A stretch of 47,441 nucleotides of DNA, taken from contig JBBSYC010000020.1 in assembly GCA_038045445.1 (NCBI GenBank), positions 1 through 47,441 on the forward strand. The letters are read 5' to 3'. Shown here one piece after another: positions 5,509 to 13,270 of this stretch. The position numbers were made by a program, and so were the translations under genes. How positions within the stretch are numbered: the first letter of the stretch is position 1; every line of letters starts with the position of its first letter. A model generated the notes under the pieces. That model worked only from the letters and a program-made list of their open reading frames with translations. It made no database searches and was not told the DNA's origin. Source of the DNA: SICU01 sp038045445 (GTDB taxonomy: Archaea > Nanobdellota > Nanobdellia > Pacearchaeales > GW2011-AR1).

Positions 5509-5828
5509 ATGGTAAATAGACCTGTAAAATCTTCTCAAGATGGAGAATTCTATTCATGTATGATGTTTAGAGCTGAAAGTGGAATTTATAAAGTAGGCGG
5601 GCAAGGTTTGATGTTGTCTGGGATAACCCTCATGACTCTCCTGATAATTCTATAAGGAGCAGAATGATTAGTGAATGCATGGTTACTGGAGAACAAACAA
5701 TCAGAGATTTTGGAGAGATTCCTACTAGAATAGTTGCAAATTGTAATAGTTGGAAATATCTTCCAGAATTATCTTCCGAACAACCAAGATTCTTAGTTTG
5801 GTCAAGGTCTTATATAGCTTCAAGATAG
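5509..5828 (+). pseudogene. Small hypothetical gene with a -1 frameshift
   Basis: ATG 5509 opens a frame (MVNRPVKSSQDGEFYSC..) that runs in good coding style to about 5608 and then stops. A second frame (DVVWDNPHDSPDNSI...VWSRSYIAS) starts at 5610 and continues to TAG 5826-5828. The switch falls at ggtttgatg, so one missing T in the TTT run would restore a single protein of about 106 aa. A TATA-like aatttaaaag (5479-5488) lies about 25 nt upstream. Family not recognised. Either a recent disablement, a base-call error in a homopolymer, or programmed frameshifting; the first two are more likely. Confidence 0.6.
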
Positions 5829-5858
5829 CTTTAAATAATTCTTTAAATTTATTTAGTC

Positions 5859-6071
5859 ATGGAAAAGAGGAAACATGTTTTTTGGGAGCTTTGTCTTCTT
5901 TTAGGAAGTGTTTTTGTTTTTAGGACACTATGGATTATAATGGATAATATTCCGTTTTTCAACACAAATAGTAGCTTGTGGGGATTTTTTGTTATTGGAA
6001 CGATTATGACTGCGATAGGCTTTTACAAAATAGTCCATTCTGATAGAGGATGGGCTTCTAAAGGACATTAG
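5859..6071 (+). CDS. Small two-helix membrane protein (70 aa)
   Basis: Basic N-terminus (MEKRKH) followed by a hydrophobic helix (about residues 8-28, ELCLLLGSVFVFRTLWII), a short polar loop (DNIPFFNTNSS), a second helix (about 40-58, WGFFVIGTIMTAIGFYKI) and a short polar tail. Predicted hairpin membrane protein with both ends cytoplasmic. No family recognised. A TATA-like ctttaaatt lies about 20-28 nt before the ATG. The following 170 nt before the FEN1 stop hold nothing I can support. Confidence 0.65.
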   Translation: MEKRKHVFWELCLLLGSVFVFRTLWIIMDNIPFFNTNSSLWGFFVIGTIMTAIGFYKIVHSDRGWASKGH

Positions 6072-6242
6072 ATTTTTATAAGATAATTGCTATTTATCAA
6101 TTTCTAAGGTAAATGAAACTGAAATTTGAACAAGTTTGTGTCTTGACTACATCAAAATTCCGACAGTTAAATTCTTAATGTCGCGACAAAGACATATCCA
6201 TTGTTCAATTAATTATGCCTTTAGACCTATATTGACATATAT

Positions 6243-7259
6243 TCAAAACAACGTATTCTGCGCCTTCTTAGTCCTCAACTCGCGCAACTTAACAAGATGA
6301 TTCTCAACTCTTTCAGAAGAAAATTCATGTCTCTCGACAAGTATCTCTTTAATTTTATCTTCATTAATCTTGGGGAACTCAACTTTATGTTTAGAAACAT
6401 TAGGCTTCTTGAATATCTCGAATACCTCACGCCAATTAAATCCCAAATCACCATGCCTTTCAACAACACTTTCAAATATTTTTACAGGATAAACAAATTG
6501 TTTCACTAAAGCAAGTGCTTTTTTAGGTCCAATACCTTTTACTCCCCCGGGATTAAAATCGGTTCCAACAAGAATCGCCAAACAAATTAACTGATCTCCA
6601 GTTATGCCAAGCTGATTAATCACAGACTCAAATTCAATCATTTCAGGGGCTATGTAAATAAAACCTGAAACTGTCTTTCTCTTTCTAGATAAGGTCAGGT
6701 TTTGAATTAGTCTCGTACCTCCAACAACCAAAGCATCATAGTCTTGTGAGCCAACAGCATAAGCCTGTCCGCATTTTACAAGCTCAGCAGCCTGCATTTC
6801 ACCTTCCCCTGGAGCCTGAACGACTGCGACGCCCATAGCCTCAAGCAATTCCTTGCTTTCTAAAATCATCTCATCATCAAGCCTAGAAAAACCTCTGGCG
6901 TATTTCCCCATAGAATCAACATCCCCTTCATCGTAAGCTTCCTCATACTTTTCAGCCATAGCCTCTTTTGAAGCTTGTCTTATTTCATGTGTCTTGCCCT
7001 TCAAAGAATGATACTCCCCATCAAAAACATAAATGAGATTTATGTCCTCTGCAAGCAAGGCAATGTTTCTATAGAATAGTCCGGATAAATGAGAGGTAAC
7101 TCTACCCAACGAATCCATTAATGGAGTTCCATCAGGTTGCCTTATACTAGATAAGAACTGATAAATTGCATTGAAAGCGTCTACGGCGATGATTTTCCCC
7201 TTAAGCTCCTTAAAGGAAACCTCTTTGCGAGAAACAATATCTCCTATTTGAAGACCCAT
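6243..7259 (-). CDS. fen: Flap endonuclease 1
   Basis: Structure-specific 5' flap nuclease of Okazaki-fragment maturation and repair. 338 aa, normal family length. The N domain has VDAFNAIYQFLSSIRQ (metal-binding Asp27) and YVFDGEYHSLK. The I domain has APGEGEMQAAELV with paired acidic ligands, then YAVGSQDYDALVVG. The helix-hairpin-helix is LVGTDFNPGGVKGIGPKKAL. The extreme C-terminus, AQNTLF, is a short PCNA-interacting box, and PCNA is encoded in this window at 33402-34130. It is read leftward alone; the next gene upstream on this strand is a separate orphan. Confidence 0.96.
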   Translation of the reverse strand: MGLQIGDIVSRKEVSFKELKGKIIAVDAFNAIYQFLSSIRQPDGTPLMDSLGRVTSHLSGLFYRNIALLAEDINLIYVFDGEYHSLKGKTHEIRQASKEAMAEKYEEAYDEGDVDSMGKYARGFSRLDDEMILESKELLEAMGVAVVQAPGEGEMQAAELVKCGQAYAVGSQDYDALVVGGTRLIQNLTLSRKRKTVSGFIYIAPEMIEFESVINQLGITGDQLICLAILVGTDFNPGGVKGIGPKKALALVKQFVYPVKIFESVVERHGDLGFNWREVFEIFKKPNVSKHKVEFPKINEDKIKEILVERHEFSSERVENHLVKLRELRTKKAQNTLF

Positions 7260-7298
7260 ATAGATTCATGAAATCAAAGCTTAATAAAAATTAGGGTA

Positions 7299-7601
7299 TT
7301 AAATAATTGGCCTTGAATAAAGCTGTCTACCTCTAGAAAGTATGTGTTCTACTGCCATGCGATAAACTCTCAAAACTTCCGAATCATCAATTACTCTTCC
7401 ACCTTCTAATCCAATATCATAATCTCTTCTTTTTAGCAAAGAAAGTCTTTCTCTAGCAAGTTGAGGAGTCATATTTGATAAACGAAAATTTCTAACAGTA
7501 TCATAGACCCAGTGTGAAGGATCCTGAAGTTGAGAGGATCCATCTACTCCTAAAGGTTCTTCCTCAAGACCAAAAAGTCTATGTTGAACAAATACGGGCA
7601 T
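7299..7601 (-). CDS. Hypothetical protein (100 aa)
   Basis: Soluble, predicted largely helical, with no signal peptide. Features: VQHRLFGLEEEPLG near the N-terminus, a helical segment MTPQLARERLSLLKRRDYDIG, and a C-terminal helix VLRVYRMAVEHILSRGRQLYSR. Family unknown. TATA-like gtttaaaag centred about 24 nt upstream on this strand supports this start and a leaderless transcript. Confidence 0.6.
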   Translation of the reverse strand: MPVFVQHRLFGLEEEPLGVDGSSQLQDPSHWVYDTVRNFRLSNMTPQLARERLSLLKRRDYDIGLEGGRVIDDSEVLRVYRMAVEHILSRGRQLYSRPII

Positions 7602-7651
7602 AAAAACAAAAAAACAACCTGCTTTTAAACTTTTCTATCCAATCTTATAAA

Positions 7652-7945
7652 CTATCTATTGCTATAACATTCTAATCGATTATAAAATAAAGGAGATAAT
7701 GGAGTTACGATAGCTAAAAAACTTGGAACAGGATTTAAATAAACTTGTCCGTGACTTTTATCCATTAATTCTCTGCAAAATTCTCTTTGTTCTGGAGTTC
7801 CATCCCTCATTCTATTAATAAACGAATCATCTCTGTAAACTTCTGCACGTGCATTTAACAAAGAACTAATTGTCCATAGAGTTACTCCAATAATCCTTCT
7901 TACTAATTTGCGCTCTTCTGGGCTTACATTATTTCTATTGCTCAT
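7652..7945 (-). CDS. Hypothetical protein (97 aa)
   Basis: N-terminal charged helix (SPEERKLVRRIIGVTLWTISSLLNAR) followed by acidic/basic sequence and a hydrophobic Pro-rich stretch (NPVPSFLAIVTPLSPLFYN) that could be one membrane-associated segment. It ends in CYSNR. No recognised family. Own TATA-like tttttatag about 25 nt upstream. Same strand as the neighbouring orphan at 7299-7601 but separated by 50 nt with a promoter between them, so probably not an operon. Confidence 0.55.
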   Translation of the reverse strand: MSNRNNVSPEERKLVRRIIGVTLWTISSLLNARAEVYRDDSFINRMRDGTPEQREFCRELMDKSHGQVYLNPVPSFLAIVTPLSPLFYNRLECYSNR

Positions 7946-8029
7946 TGTTATTGTTAGATTCTTGGGCTATAAAAAACTTTACAAAAAGACAATTTTTCAA
8001 TATTTAGTAATTCTCAAGTGGGAAAAAAT

Positions 8030-8041
8030 GTTTATATACTA
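8030..8041 (+). promoter_or_regulatory. TATA promoter for the secreted-protein pair
   Basis: gtttatatacta lies about 40 nt before ATG 8080. Predicted initiation near 8065 leaves a 15-nt leader and places the in-frame TTG 8050 outside the transcript, which decides the start in favour of ATG 8080. Confidence 0.55.
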
Positions 8042-8079
8042 AAAATCTATTGTTTACTTTAGAGTTTCGTAAAAACATT

Positions 8080-8586
8080 ATGAAAAAAATACTCTATCTT
8101 GTCCTTGCATTTCTACTAGTCTTTCTCATGTTGTTTTATTTATCTTCTGCATTAACTGATACAATGACTGTTGAAACAAATATCTTTGCTAATAGTAATG
8201 GGAGCGGGAATTCTACAATACGAGTCGAAGTGCCAGATTACTTGTTTTTTGGAAACATTAGTAATTTTGGATTATCTGAAGAATTGAGAGTTTATGTTAA
8301 TAATACTGGAAATGTTGACATAATAGTCACCCCTGATTTAATTAATAGAAGTGAAACAATATTTAGCAATCTTTATCTTAGAAAGTTTTTAACAAGCAAT
8401 GGAACTGCAGTCAATTTCACCCGAATAGGGAATTTTAGTTTTAACATAAACAGACCTGCTTCTGGAAGGACATTTAATGATGAATATTTCTATATAAGGT
8501 TAGATTTAAGGAATAATACTCTGAATATAACAAATAATATAATCGGACACAGAACAAATGTTAAATTTTTTGCAGTTGCTAGATAA
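8080..8586 (+). CDS. Secreted hypothetical protein with signal peptide
   Basis: Starts MKKILYLVLAFLLVFLMLF, a clear signal peptide or membrane anchor of about 22 residues, ending near SSALTDT. The mature part (about 145 aa) is beta-rich and dense in N-glycosylation sequons (NGS, NST, NNT, NRS, NFT, NFS, NNT), with an immunoglobulin-like phrase ELRVYVNNTGNVDIIVTPDL typical of extracellular spacer domains. Family not identified. Overlaps the next gene by 29 nt, so the two are probably co-expressed. Confidence 0.7.
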   Translation: MKKILYLVLAFLLVFLMLFYLSSALTDTMTVETNIFANSNGSGNSTIRVEVPDYLFFGNISNFGLSEELRVYVNNTGNVDIIVTPDLINRSETIFSNLYLRKFLTSNGTAVNFTRIGNFSFNINRPASGRTFNDEYFYIRLDLRNNTLNITNNIIGHRTNVKFFAVAR

Positions 8587-9163
8587 ATACAGAATAATTC
8601 TGTTATGTTTAATTATTATTTTATTAAATCCCTATGTTTCTGCTTTTGAATTCGGAATTTATCCATCTGAGTTAAATTTTAATGGAAAACAAGGAGAGGA
8701 GATATGCAATAATGTTAAAATCTTTTCATCTCTGAATAAAATAAATATTGCTCTTGAAGATAAATGGGCTATAAATGTTAATGCCAGTAAAAATCTTAAT
8801 GAATATTTGGTGGGCAGTGATAGCTTAAAAATTGTTATGGGTTATGAAAGAAATTTTATTTTAGATAATAAAAAGGAGATTAGTATATGTTTAAAATCCA
8901 AAAATTATGGAAAATTTAAAGGAGTTTTATTTTTTCAGGCTTTAGATAGTAGTCTTAATATAGGGATTTGGTTGAATGCAAATATATCCAAAAATAGTCT
9001 GGCGAGCAGAATAACTGGTTACAGTATTAAGGATTCAGAAAACTATGATTCTATGAAACTGTTTTTACCATTGACTGTTTTTAATCTTTTTTTATTACTC
9101 ATGTTATTTTTTGTATATTCAAAAATAAAATATAAAACTAAGAAGCATTCTAAGGCTCATTAA
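8558..9163 (+). CDS. Secreted membrane-anchored protein, partner of the preceding gene
   Basis: Begins within the end of the upstream gene. MLNFLQLLDKYRIILLCLIIILL gives a signal peptide with cleavage near VSA/FEFG. The extracellular part has FEFGIYPSELNFNGKQGEEICNNVKI, a pattern common in archaeal surface beta-sandwich domains. A C-terminal membrane helix (about 169-189, LFLPLTVFNLFLLLMLFFVY) is followed by a basic tail KIKYKTKKHSK. Topology: extracellular domain anchored at both ends or after signal cleavage. Its stop overlaps the convergent eL31 stop by 4 nt. Confidence 0.68.
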   Translation: MLNFLQLLDKYRIILLCLIIILLNPYVSAFEFGIYPSELNFNGKQGEEICNNVKIFSSLNKINIALEDKWAINVNASKNLNEYLVGSDSLKIVMGYERNFILDNKKEISICLKSKNYGKFKGVLFFQALDSSLNIGIWLNANISKNSLASRITGYSIKDSENYDSMKLFLPLTVFNLFLLLMLFFVYSKIKYKTKKHSKAH

Positions 9164-9708
9164 TTAGAAGCAATTGTTCTTCTTCTCTGAATTGGTGCTT
9201 TCTTATTTGCCATTGTATCTTTTGCAATGTGCTTTTGTGCTTTTGCCTGTGTTTCAGCTAGTTTTTCATTTGCAATGGCAGCTGATTTCTCTTTTTCACT
9301 TTCAACCTTCTTTTCTTCTTCAGTCTTAACTTCTTCAGCCTTAACTTCAGGAGCAGTTACTTTCTTTTCTGTTTTAACATGTTTGCGTCCATGCCTCTCG
9401 CGAGCGAATTTAACACGTTCAGGATCAGTAACAAAAGTCACTTTAACTATATCCCCAGATTTTGTTGCCTTAACGGTAACTCTTGCTGGAGGAGTTGCAG
9501 ACCCCCTATACCATACTTCATTATTTAGGTAAGAGTCAATCTTTACTTTATTGAGGGCTCTATTTGGAACTTTCATGTGCTTAGCAATGAATTCTTTTAT
9601 CGCCTTAATACTTTTTGCAGTCCGTTTATACGAAGGAACTTTAGTCCATTCCTTTCTAAGAGGAATAGTATATTCTCTTTCAAGCAAATTAGATTTCGTT
9701 TCAGCCAT
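9160..9708 (-). CDS. rpl31e: Large-subunit ribosomal protein eL31 with C-terminal extension
   Basis: Ribosomal protein eL31, which lines the polypeptide exit tunnel region. The first 90 or so residues hold the family core: EREYTIPLRKEWTKVPSYKRTAKSI, KAIKEFIAKHMKV, NNEVWYRGSATPPARVTVKATK. Typical archaeal eL31 is 85-95 aa; here a further 90 residues follow, Lys/Glu/Ala-rich (VKAEEVKTEEEKKVESEKEK) and then basic (NKKAPIQRRRTIASN), probably flexible or coiled. Last gene of the eS19-eL39-eL31 operon, starting 2 nt after the eL39 stop. Confidence 0.93.
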   Translation of the reverse strand: MAETKSNLLEREYTIPLRKEWTKVPSYKRTAKSIKAIKEFIAKHMKVPNRALNKVKIDSYLNNEVWYRGSATPPARVTVKATKSGDIVKVTFVTDPERVKFARERHGRKHVKTEKKVTAPEVKAEEVKTEEEKKVESEKEKSAAIANEKLAETQAKAQKHIAKDTMANKKAPIQRRRTIASN

Positions 9709-9709
9709 T

Positions 9710-9907
9710 TTAACCTAGATGTTTCTTTGTAGCACGTCTTGGCTTTATCTTTAATTTAGTTCTTCTCCAGTTTCTTCTTATCGCAGTCATAGCAGAAGGA
9801 TGGACCTTTTTCCCTTTTCCGAACCTTCTAACAACTGCCCAAACAGGAGCCCACTTTGTCCTGCGAGTGTGTACGCCCAAAACAATCTTTTTATGATATT
9901 CTCCCAT
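9710..9907 (-). CDS. rpl39e: Large-subunit ribosomal protein eL39
   Basis: Small basic tunnel-lining protein. The recognisable core is TKWAPVWAVVRRFGKGKKVHP followed by RRNWRRTKLK, matching the family pattern R-V-P-x-W-x-x-x-K ... H-P ... R-x-W-R-R. I start it at the ATG coding MGEYHKKI (65 aa). A longer reading from 9973 would overlap eS19 by 65 nt and add 22 residues not found in eL39. It lies between eS19 and eL31, the usual archaeal neighbourhood. Confidence 0.85.
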   Translation of the reverse strand: MGEYHKKIVLGVHTRRTKWAPVWAVVRRFGKGKKVHPSAMTAIRRNWRRTKLKIKPRRATKKHLG

Positions 9908-9908
9908 C

Positions 9909-10319
9909 TCACTCCTTAATACCCTCAAGTAATTTCTTCCCTTTTTCAGTAAGTATCCTTCCCTTTTTCTCACTCTCCGATTTAGTAAGAATTTGAGCAG
10001 ATTCAGCCTGTTGTAAAATCAACCTCAAAATCTTACCACTCGATTTAGCAAATCTTGCAGGTTGTTTTCCTCTGTTCTTTCTGTTTCCATACCTAGATCT
10101 AAGTCTCTGAACTCCAACAATTCCTCTAAGATAAACTTGCCTCAAAACGCTAGCGGCTCGTTTATGCCAAAAATTATCATCCTCGATTGGTCTCTGCTTT
10201 CCATGCCCACTTTTAACAAAAAGAACCCATTCGGGGGCCTTAAATTCGTCGTATTCCTTTAACGCAGTAGCTAATAGAGAATTATATTTATCAGCACTGA
10301 TAGATTTAACAGTATTCAT
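9909..10319 (-). CDS. rps19e: Small-subunit ribosomal protein eS19
   Basis: Ribosomal protein eS19 of the 30S head, needed for subunit maturation. 136 aa. Signatures: PEWVLFVKSGHGKQRPIEDDNFWHKRAASVLRQVY, then GVQRLRSRYGNRKNRG, HARFAKSSG-like segment PARFAKSSGKILRLILQQAE, and the C-terminal winged-helix end GRILTEKGKKLLEGI. First gene of a three-gene operon. Its promoter contains a palindrome overlapping the TATA box. Confidence 0.96.
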   Translation of the reverse strand: MNTVKSISADKYNSLLATALKEYDEFKAPEWVLFVKSGHGKQRPIEDDNFWHKRAASVLRQVYLRGIVGVQRLRSRYGNRKNRGKQPARFAKSSGKILRLILQQAESAQILTKSESEKKGRILTEKGKKLLEGIKE

Positions 10320-10340
10320 GAAGTGTACTAAAAAAGACGC

Positions 10341-10368
10341 TTTATAAAACTTACTTCGTAAGTTTTAT
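10341..10368 (-). promoter_or_regulatory. eS19 operon promoter with palindrome overlapping the TATA box
   Basis: A perfect 11-bp inverted repeat, ataaaacttac (10344-10354) / gtaagttttat (10358-10368), loop 3 nt. Read on the minus strand, the second arm merges into the TATA box (gttttataaag), which lies about 25 nt before the eS19 ATG. The layout mirrors the palindrome at the 16S promoter. Confidence 0.5.
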
Positions 10369-10393
10369 TTGGCCCATAACACAATTGTTACAA

Positions 10394-10606
10394 TTAATCA
10401 TAAAGTTTAGGGATATAATCTTCATCCTCTTCAGGAGTTGTTGTCCTACCCATTCTGTCGTGATTTAATATTTGTTCTTCAATTATTCTTCGCTGTTCTT
10501 CCTCCGGAACATCATCCCTACGAGGAGAAACCCTGTCTGGTTCATTAAGACTATCATCTCGACGGACTCTCATTGCAAGAGGAGAATAACCTCTTTTAGA
10601 AACCAT
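10394..10606 (-). CDS. Small charged hypothetical protein (70 aa)
   Basis: Very hydrophilic: many Arg, Asp and Glu (RVRRDDSLNEPDRVSPRRDD, PEEEQRRIIEEQILNHDR). Ends in an acidic segment EEDEDYIPKLYD. Likely disordered with one helix. Family unknown. TATA-like gatttataatc about 25 nt upstream supports the start. Confidence 0.55.
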   Translation of the reverse strand: MVSKRGYSPLAMRVRRDDSLNEPDRVSPRRDDVPEEEQRRIIEEQILNHDRMGRTTTPEEDEDYIPKLYD

Positions 10607-10642
10607 AACTGCTAGAATTCCTCATAGATTATAAATCTTTTC

Positions 10643-10888
10643 CTAATCTCTATTTGACCTTTTCATCAATATAATTGTAAACCCTATAACTCTATAATTA
10701 TACTTTCCAGGTAGTTCTTTAATTAATGTTTCAGCAATCTCCACTATTTTTTCTCTGCTTGAAACTGCACTCCTAAGCAACTGAACCTTAATCAATCTGC
10801 GAGTCTTAAATGCACTTGCCAAATGCTCAATACTAGTCTTAGTAAGTCCATTTTTTCCTATTTGAAAAGCCAATATGTTAGATTTCAT
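10643..10888 (-). CDS. CRM/YhbY-domain RNA-binding protein
   Basis: 81-aa stand-alone CRM domain. The GxxG RNA-binding loop is GKNG (residues 12-15) in QIGKNGLTKTSIEHL, followed by the LIKVQLL strand and a final strand pair YRVIGFTIILMKR, as in bacterial YhbY, which associates with pre-50S ribosomal subunits. Overlaps the end of the upstream NFACT-R gene by 4 nt, so the two are translationally coupled and probably function together on ribosomes or RNA. Confidence 0.82.
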   Translation of the reverse strand: MKSNILAFQIGKNGLTKTSIEHLASAFKTRRLIKVQLLRSAVSSREKIVEIAETLIKELPGKYNYRVIGFTIILMKRSNRD

Positions 10889-11451
10889 TTTACAAGTTTA
10901 ACGCCTCCAGCAGGCAGAGCAGAGAGTAATTGCTCCGTATTTAAATCTTTAATTTTTTTAATTGCAATAGTTTTATCAATTTTATCTGGATAGGCAAAAA
11001 AAATTGTTTCATCTTCATTTACGGATTCTTTTGGAACCGCTCTAACAACTCCATTTTGTTTAGTAATTACTAATTCTAATTTTATTTTAAAATCCTTAAC
11101 TCTACCATTTACTATCCAAGTCCCATCTTTCATATTATCCTCTTTATTCAGTTGAGATAATTTAAACATATGAACGGAAGTTGACTCTTTGCCCTCCTTC
11201 CAGGCGCGAGAAAAACAACCAGTAAAAACCGCACATTCCAATAAATCTGATTTTGTTAAAGTTTCTAGTGAAGCAATAATCGCACAAAAAGGAGAGCCAG
11301 GAGATTTAGTATGCATAACGATAAGTTCTTTTTTCATAGATTTTAATTCATGCAATAATTTATCATTACTTTCAGCACTCTTACCCCCAACAACAAGTTT
11401 ACCAGATTTAGTAAAAAACCATTTATATTTTTTGTAATCTATCATAATCAT
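10885..11451 (-). CDS. NFACT-R (DUF814) domain protein
   Basis: 188 aa comprising essentially only the NFACT-R domain, the C-terminal RNA-binding part of RqcH/NEMF/Tae2 proteins. Motifs: YKWFFTKSGKLVVGGKSAESND at the start, HTKSPGSPFCAII, then CFSRAWKEGKESTSVHMFKL, and WIVNGRVKDFKIKLELVI. The NFACT-N, HhH and coiled-coil parts of full-length RqcH are absent. Stand-alone NFACT-R proteins exist in prokaryotes. Coupled to a CRM protein by a 4-nt overlap. Likely role: tRNA or ribosome handling. Start: MIMIDYKKY, of which the second Met is also possible. Confidence 0.85.
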   Translation of the reverse strand: MIMIDYKKYKWFFTKSGKLVVGGKSAESNDKLLHELKSMKKELIVMHTKSPGSPFCAIIASLETLTKSDLLECAVFTGCFSRAWKEGKESTSVHMFKLSQLNKEDNMKDGTWIVNGRVKDFKIKLELVITKQNGVVRAVPKESVNEDETIFFAYPDKIDKTIAIKKIKDLNTEQLLSALPAGGVKLVK

Positions 11452-11565
11452 ATATGGAGTTTCAATATAAAAAGGTATTTTATAGTAAATGACACTGAAA
11501 ATTGAAAAGTTGTGCTTAAATATCTCTAATCTAAGTAATATTTAAAACAGGTTATTCAATCTGCA

Positions 11566-12120
11566 ATGACTTATCAAACGGCACACAGGGAAATAGGAGT
11601 TCCAGAAATTAGGATGCCATATCCAACAAGAAATGGAACATTCGGAGAAATCATCTCAGAGCTTGACAGATCATTAACTTCATGTGGAAATACTATTCAG
11701 TGGAATATAGAAAAGAATGAAAATTCAAGGGCTGCATCCGGAAACACAATAGTTGTTTTTGATAAGGCCTTATATGTTATAGATAATCCAAAAAGAGTAA
11801 GATATAGTCACAGGTCTCTAGAATCAGCACTTCTAGATGATTCAGGTAACCCAAGATTAGATAAAGGAATAAGAAAGGTAATAACTCTAAGATCTGTGTT
11901 TCTTGATGGCAAAGGAATAACTGGGAAATCAAAAGAAGAATTAATTAGAGCACTGACTGGATTAGAAGATGGGTTAGATATGCTTGAAAGAATAGGTGAT
12001 TCCTTGGGTGTAGAGACTTATGTTTTTGCACCCATGCCGTCGCGCAAAGGATTTAGTTATCATGTAGGAATACCGCTATTACTTATTTCAAATGAAAGAT
12101 TAATAATAAATGCTGGGTGA
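11566..12120 (+). CDS. Hypothetical protein (184 aa)
   Basis: Soluble alpha-beta protein with no signal peptide. Visible segments: TFGEIISELDRSLTSCGN, NTIVVFDKALYVID, a paired helix region SKEELIRALTGLEDGLDMLERIG, and a C-terminal beta pair SYHVGIPLLLISNERLIIN. No family recognised. TATA-like tatttaaaac (about 11530-11539) lies 27 nt before the ATG, indicating its own leaderless transcript. Next gene downstream is the DUF362 protein, 67 nt away. Confidence 0.6.
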   Translation: MTYQTAHREIGVPEIRMPYPTRNGTFGEIISELDRSLTSCGNTIQWNIEKNENSRAASGNTIVVFDKALYVIDNPKRVRYSHRSLESALLDDSGNPRLDKGIRKVITLRSVFLDGKGITGKSKEELIRALTGLEDGLDMLERIGDSLGVETYVFAPMPSRKGFSYHVGIPLLLISNERLIINAG

Positions 12121-12187
12121 AAGCATTCAGTAAACAAATACATCAAATCACAACAATGGTTAAAAACTCCAGTAAAGAAATTTCATC

Positions 12188-12964
12188 ATGGTCAAGGGTC
12201 TGGCAGTCAAGCTGAAGTCTTATGATGAAACTGTTCCAAAAGTTCTTTCCATGATAAAACTGGAAGAGGAGCTAAAAAAACATAAGAATATTGTCATAAA
12301 AGTACATTTGGTTCCAGGGCATCCTGAAGATTCGACTAAGATAGAATTTCTCGAGCCCCTAGTGCAGTTTTGTGTAGCAAACAAATCCATGGGCTCCAGC
12401 ATAATTCTTGCAGAAGGCTGTGATGGTGCAGAGACAAGAGATTTATTTGATGAATTAGGATTTACAAAACTTGCTGAAAAGTATAGCCTCGGACTTATAG
12501 ACCTCAATGAATCCTCTTCTGTGGAGGTTCAAAATCCAGAGTTCCTAAGGTTTAGGTCAATATTCTATCCAGAACTATTACTAAATAGTTTTGTAATTAC
12601 TGCAACTCCTGCAAGGCTCCATAACGAACTCGGGATATCCGCATCTCTCAACACAATGTTGGGAGCTTTTCCAGGCTACAGATATAGAGGTTTCTTTTCC
12701 AATGTGAAAAAGAAATTAAGAGGTCACCCTTTAAAGTATCAAGTTCACGATATATTGAAATGTAAAATGCCTGACTTAGCGGTCATTGATGCTGGGGAAA
12801 GAGGATTTTTGATAATGGGTAAACCTCTGGATATGGATAAACAAGTCTCAAAACTTTTAGGGTTAGACTGGAATACAATACCCCACATAAGGCTAGCAGA
12901 TGAAAGTTTCTCTCAACCTCCAAGGGAAGAGAGCGTTGATAACTTAATAAAGAAGGAACAATAA
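12188..12964 (+). CDS. DUF362 family protein
   Basis: 258 aa. Pattern of the DUF362 family: an early strand IVIKVHLVPGHPEDS (family: hIKPNLV), ILAEGCDGAETRDLFDELGF (family: VxEG..........GY), a central segment SFVITATPARLHNELGISASLNTMLGAFPG (family: K.H...gvTlslKN..G) and PDLAVIDAGERGF (family: l.VvDg). The family often co-occurs with iron-sulfur proteins but its activity is unknown. No Cys clusters are visible here. A different-frame ATG at 12156 gives only 20 codons and was not used. Confidence 0.75.
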   Translation: MVKGLAVKLKSYDETVPKVLSMIKLEEELKKHKNIVIKVHLVPGHPEDSTKIEFLEPLVQFCVANKSMGSSIILAEGCDGAETRDLFDELGFTKLAEKYSLGLIDLNESSSVEVQNPEFLRFRSIFYPELLLNSFVITATPARLHNELGISASLNTMLGAFPGYRYRGFFSNVKKKLRGHPLKYQVHDILKCKMPDLAVIDAGERGFLIMGKPLDMDKQVSKLLGLDWNTIPHIRLADESFSQPPREESVDNLIKKEQ

Positions 12965-12991
12965 TATTAATAGCCGTTTATTAAATAAAAC

Positions 12992-13267
12992 ATGAAAAAA
13001 TCAGTCAGATTAACAATTCAAGGTTCTATGCAACCAGTCTTTTTTAATCGCTTTGTAAAAGAGAAAGCAGAGGCTTTAGGGGTGAGGGGTTTTGTGAGAA
13101 ATAAAGATGACGGAACAGTAGAGGTATTCCTTGAAGGAAATACAAACGAAGTTAATGAAATGATATTAACATGTAAGACAGGACCTCAGCACGCAATGAT
13201 AAGAAGCACAAATGAAAAAGAAGAAAAATTTCAAGATTTTAGAGACTTTAGAATAATGGAATTCTAA
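12992..13267 (+). CDS. Acylphosphatase-like protein lacking the catalytic Arg
   Basis: 91 aa, the usual size of acylphosphatase. KSVRLTIQGS begins strand 1, then PVFFNRFVKEKAEALGVRGFVRNKDDGTVEVFLEGN aligns with the family GVGFRYFVKxKAxxLGVxGWVRNxxDGxVE. The substrate-binding Arg of VGFR aligns with Asn19; the structural/catalytic Asn of VRN (Asn37) is kept. The glycine-rich GVG turn is also altered (QPVF). So the fold is likely but classical acylphosphate hydrolysis is doubtful. Starts 28 nt after the DUF362 gene on the same strand. A DNA- or RNA-binding or regulatory role is possible but unproven. Confidence 0.72.
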   Translation: MKKSVRLTIQGSMQPVFFNRFVKEKAEALGVRGFVRNKDDGTVEVFLEGNTNEVNEMILTCKTGPQHAMIRSTNEKEEKFQDFRDFRIMEF

Positions 13268-13270
13268 AAT

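Noticed and set aside
9908..9973. Longer eL39 start overlapping eS19
   Set aside because: The 22 extra residues mirror the eS19 C-terminus in another frame and exceed the conserved eL39 length.
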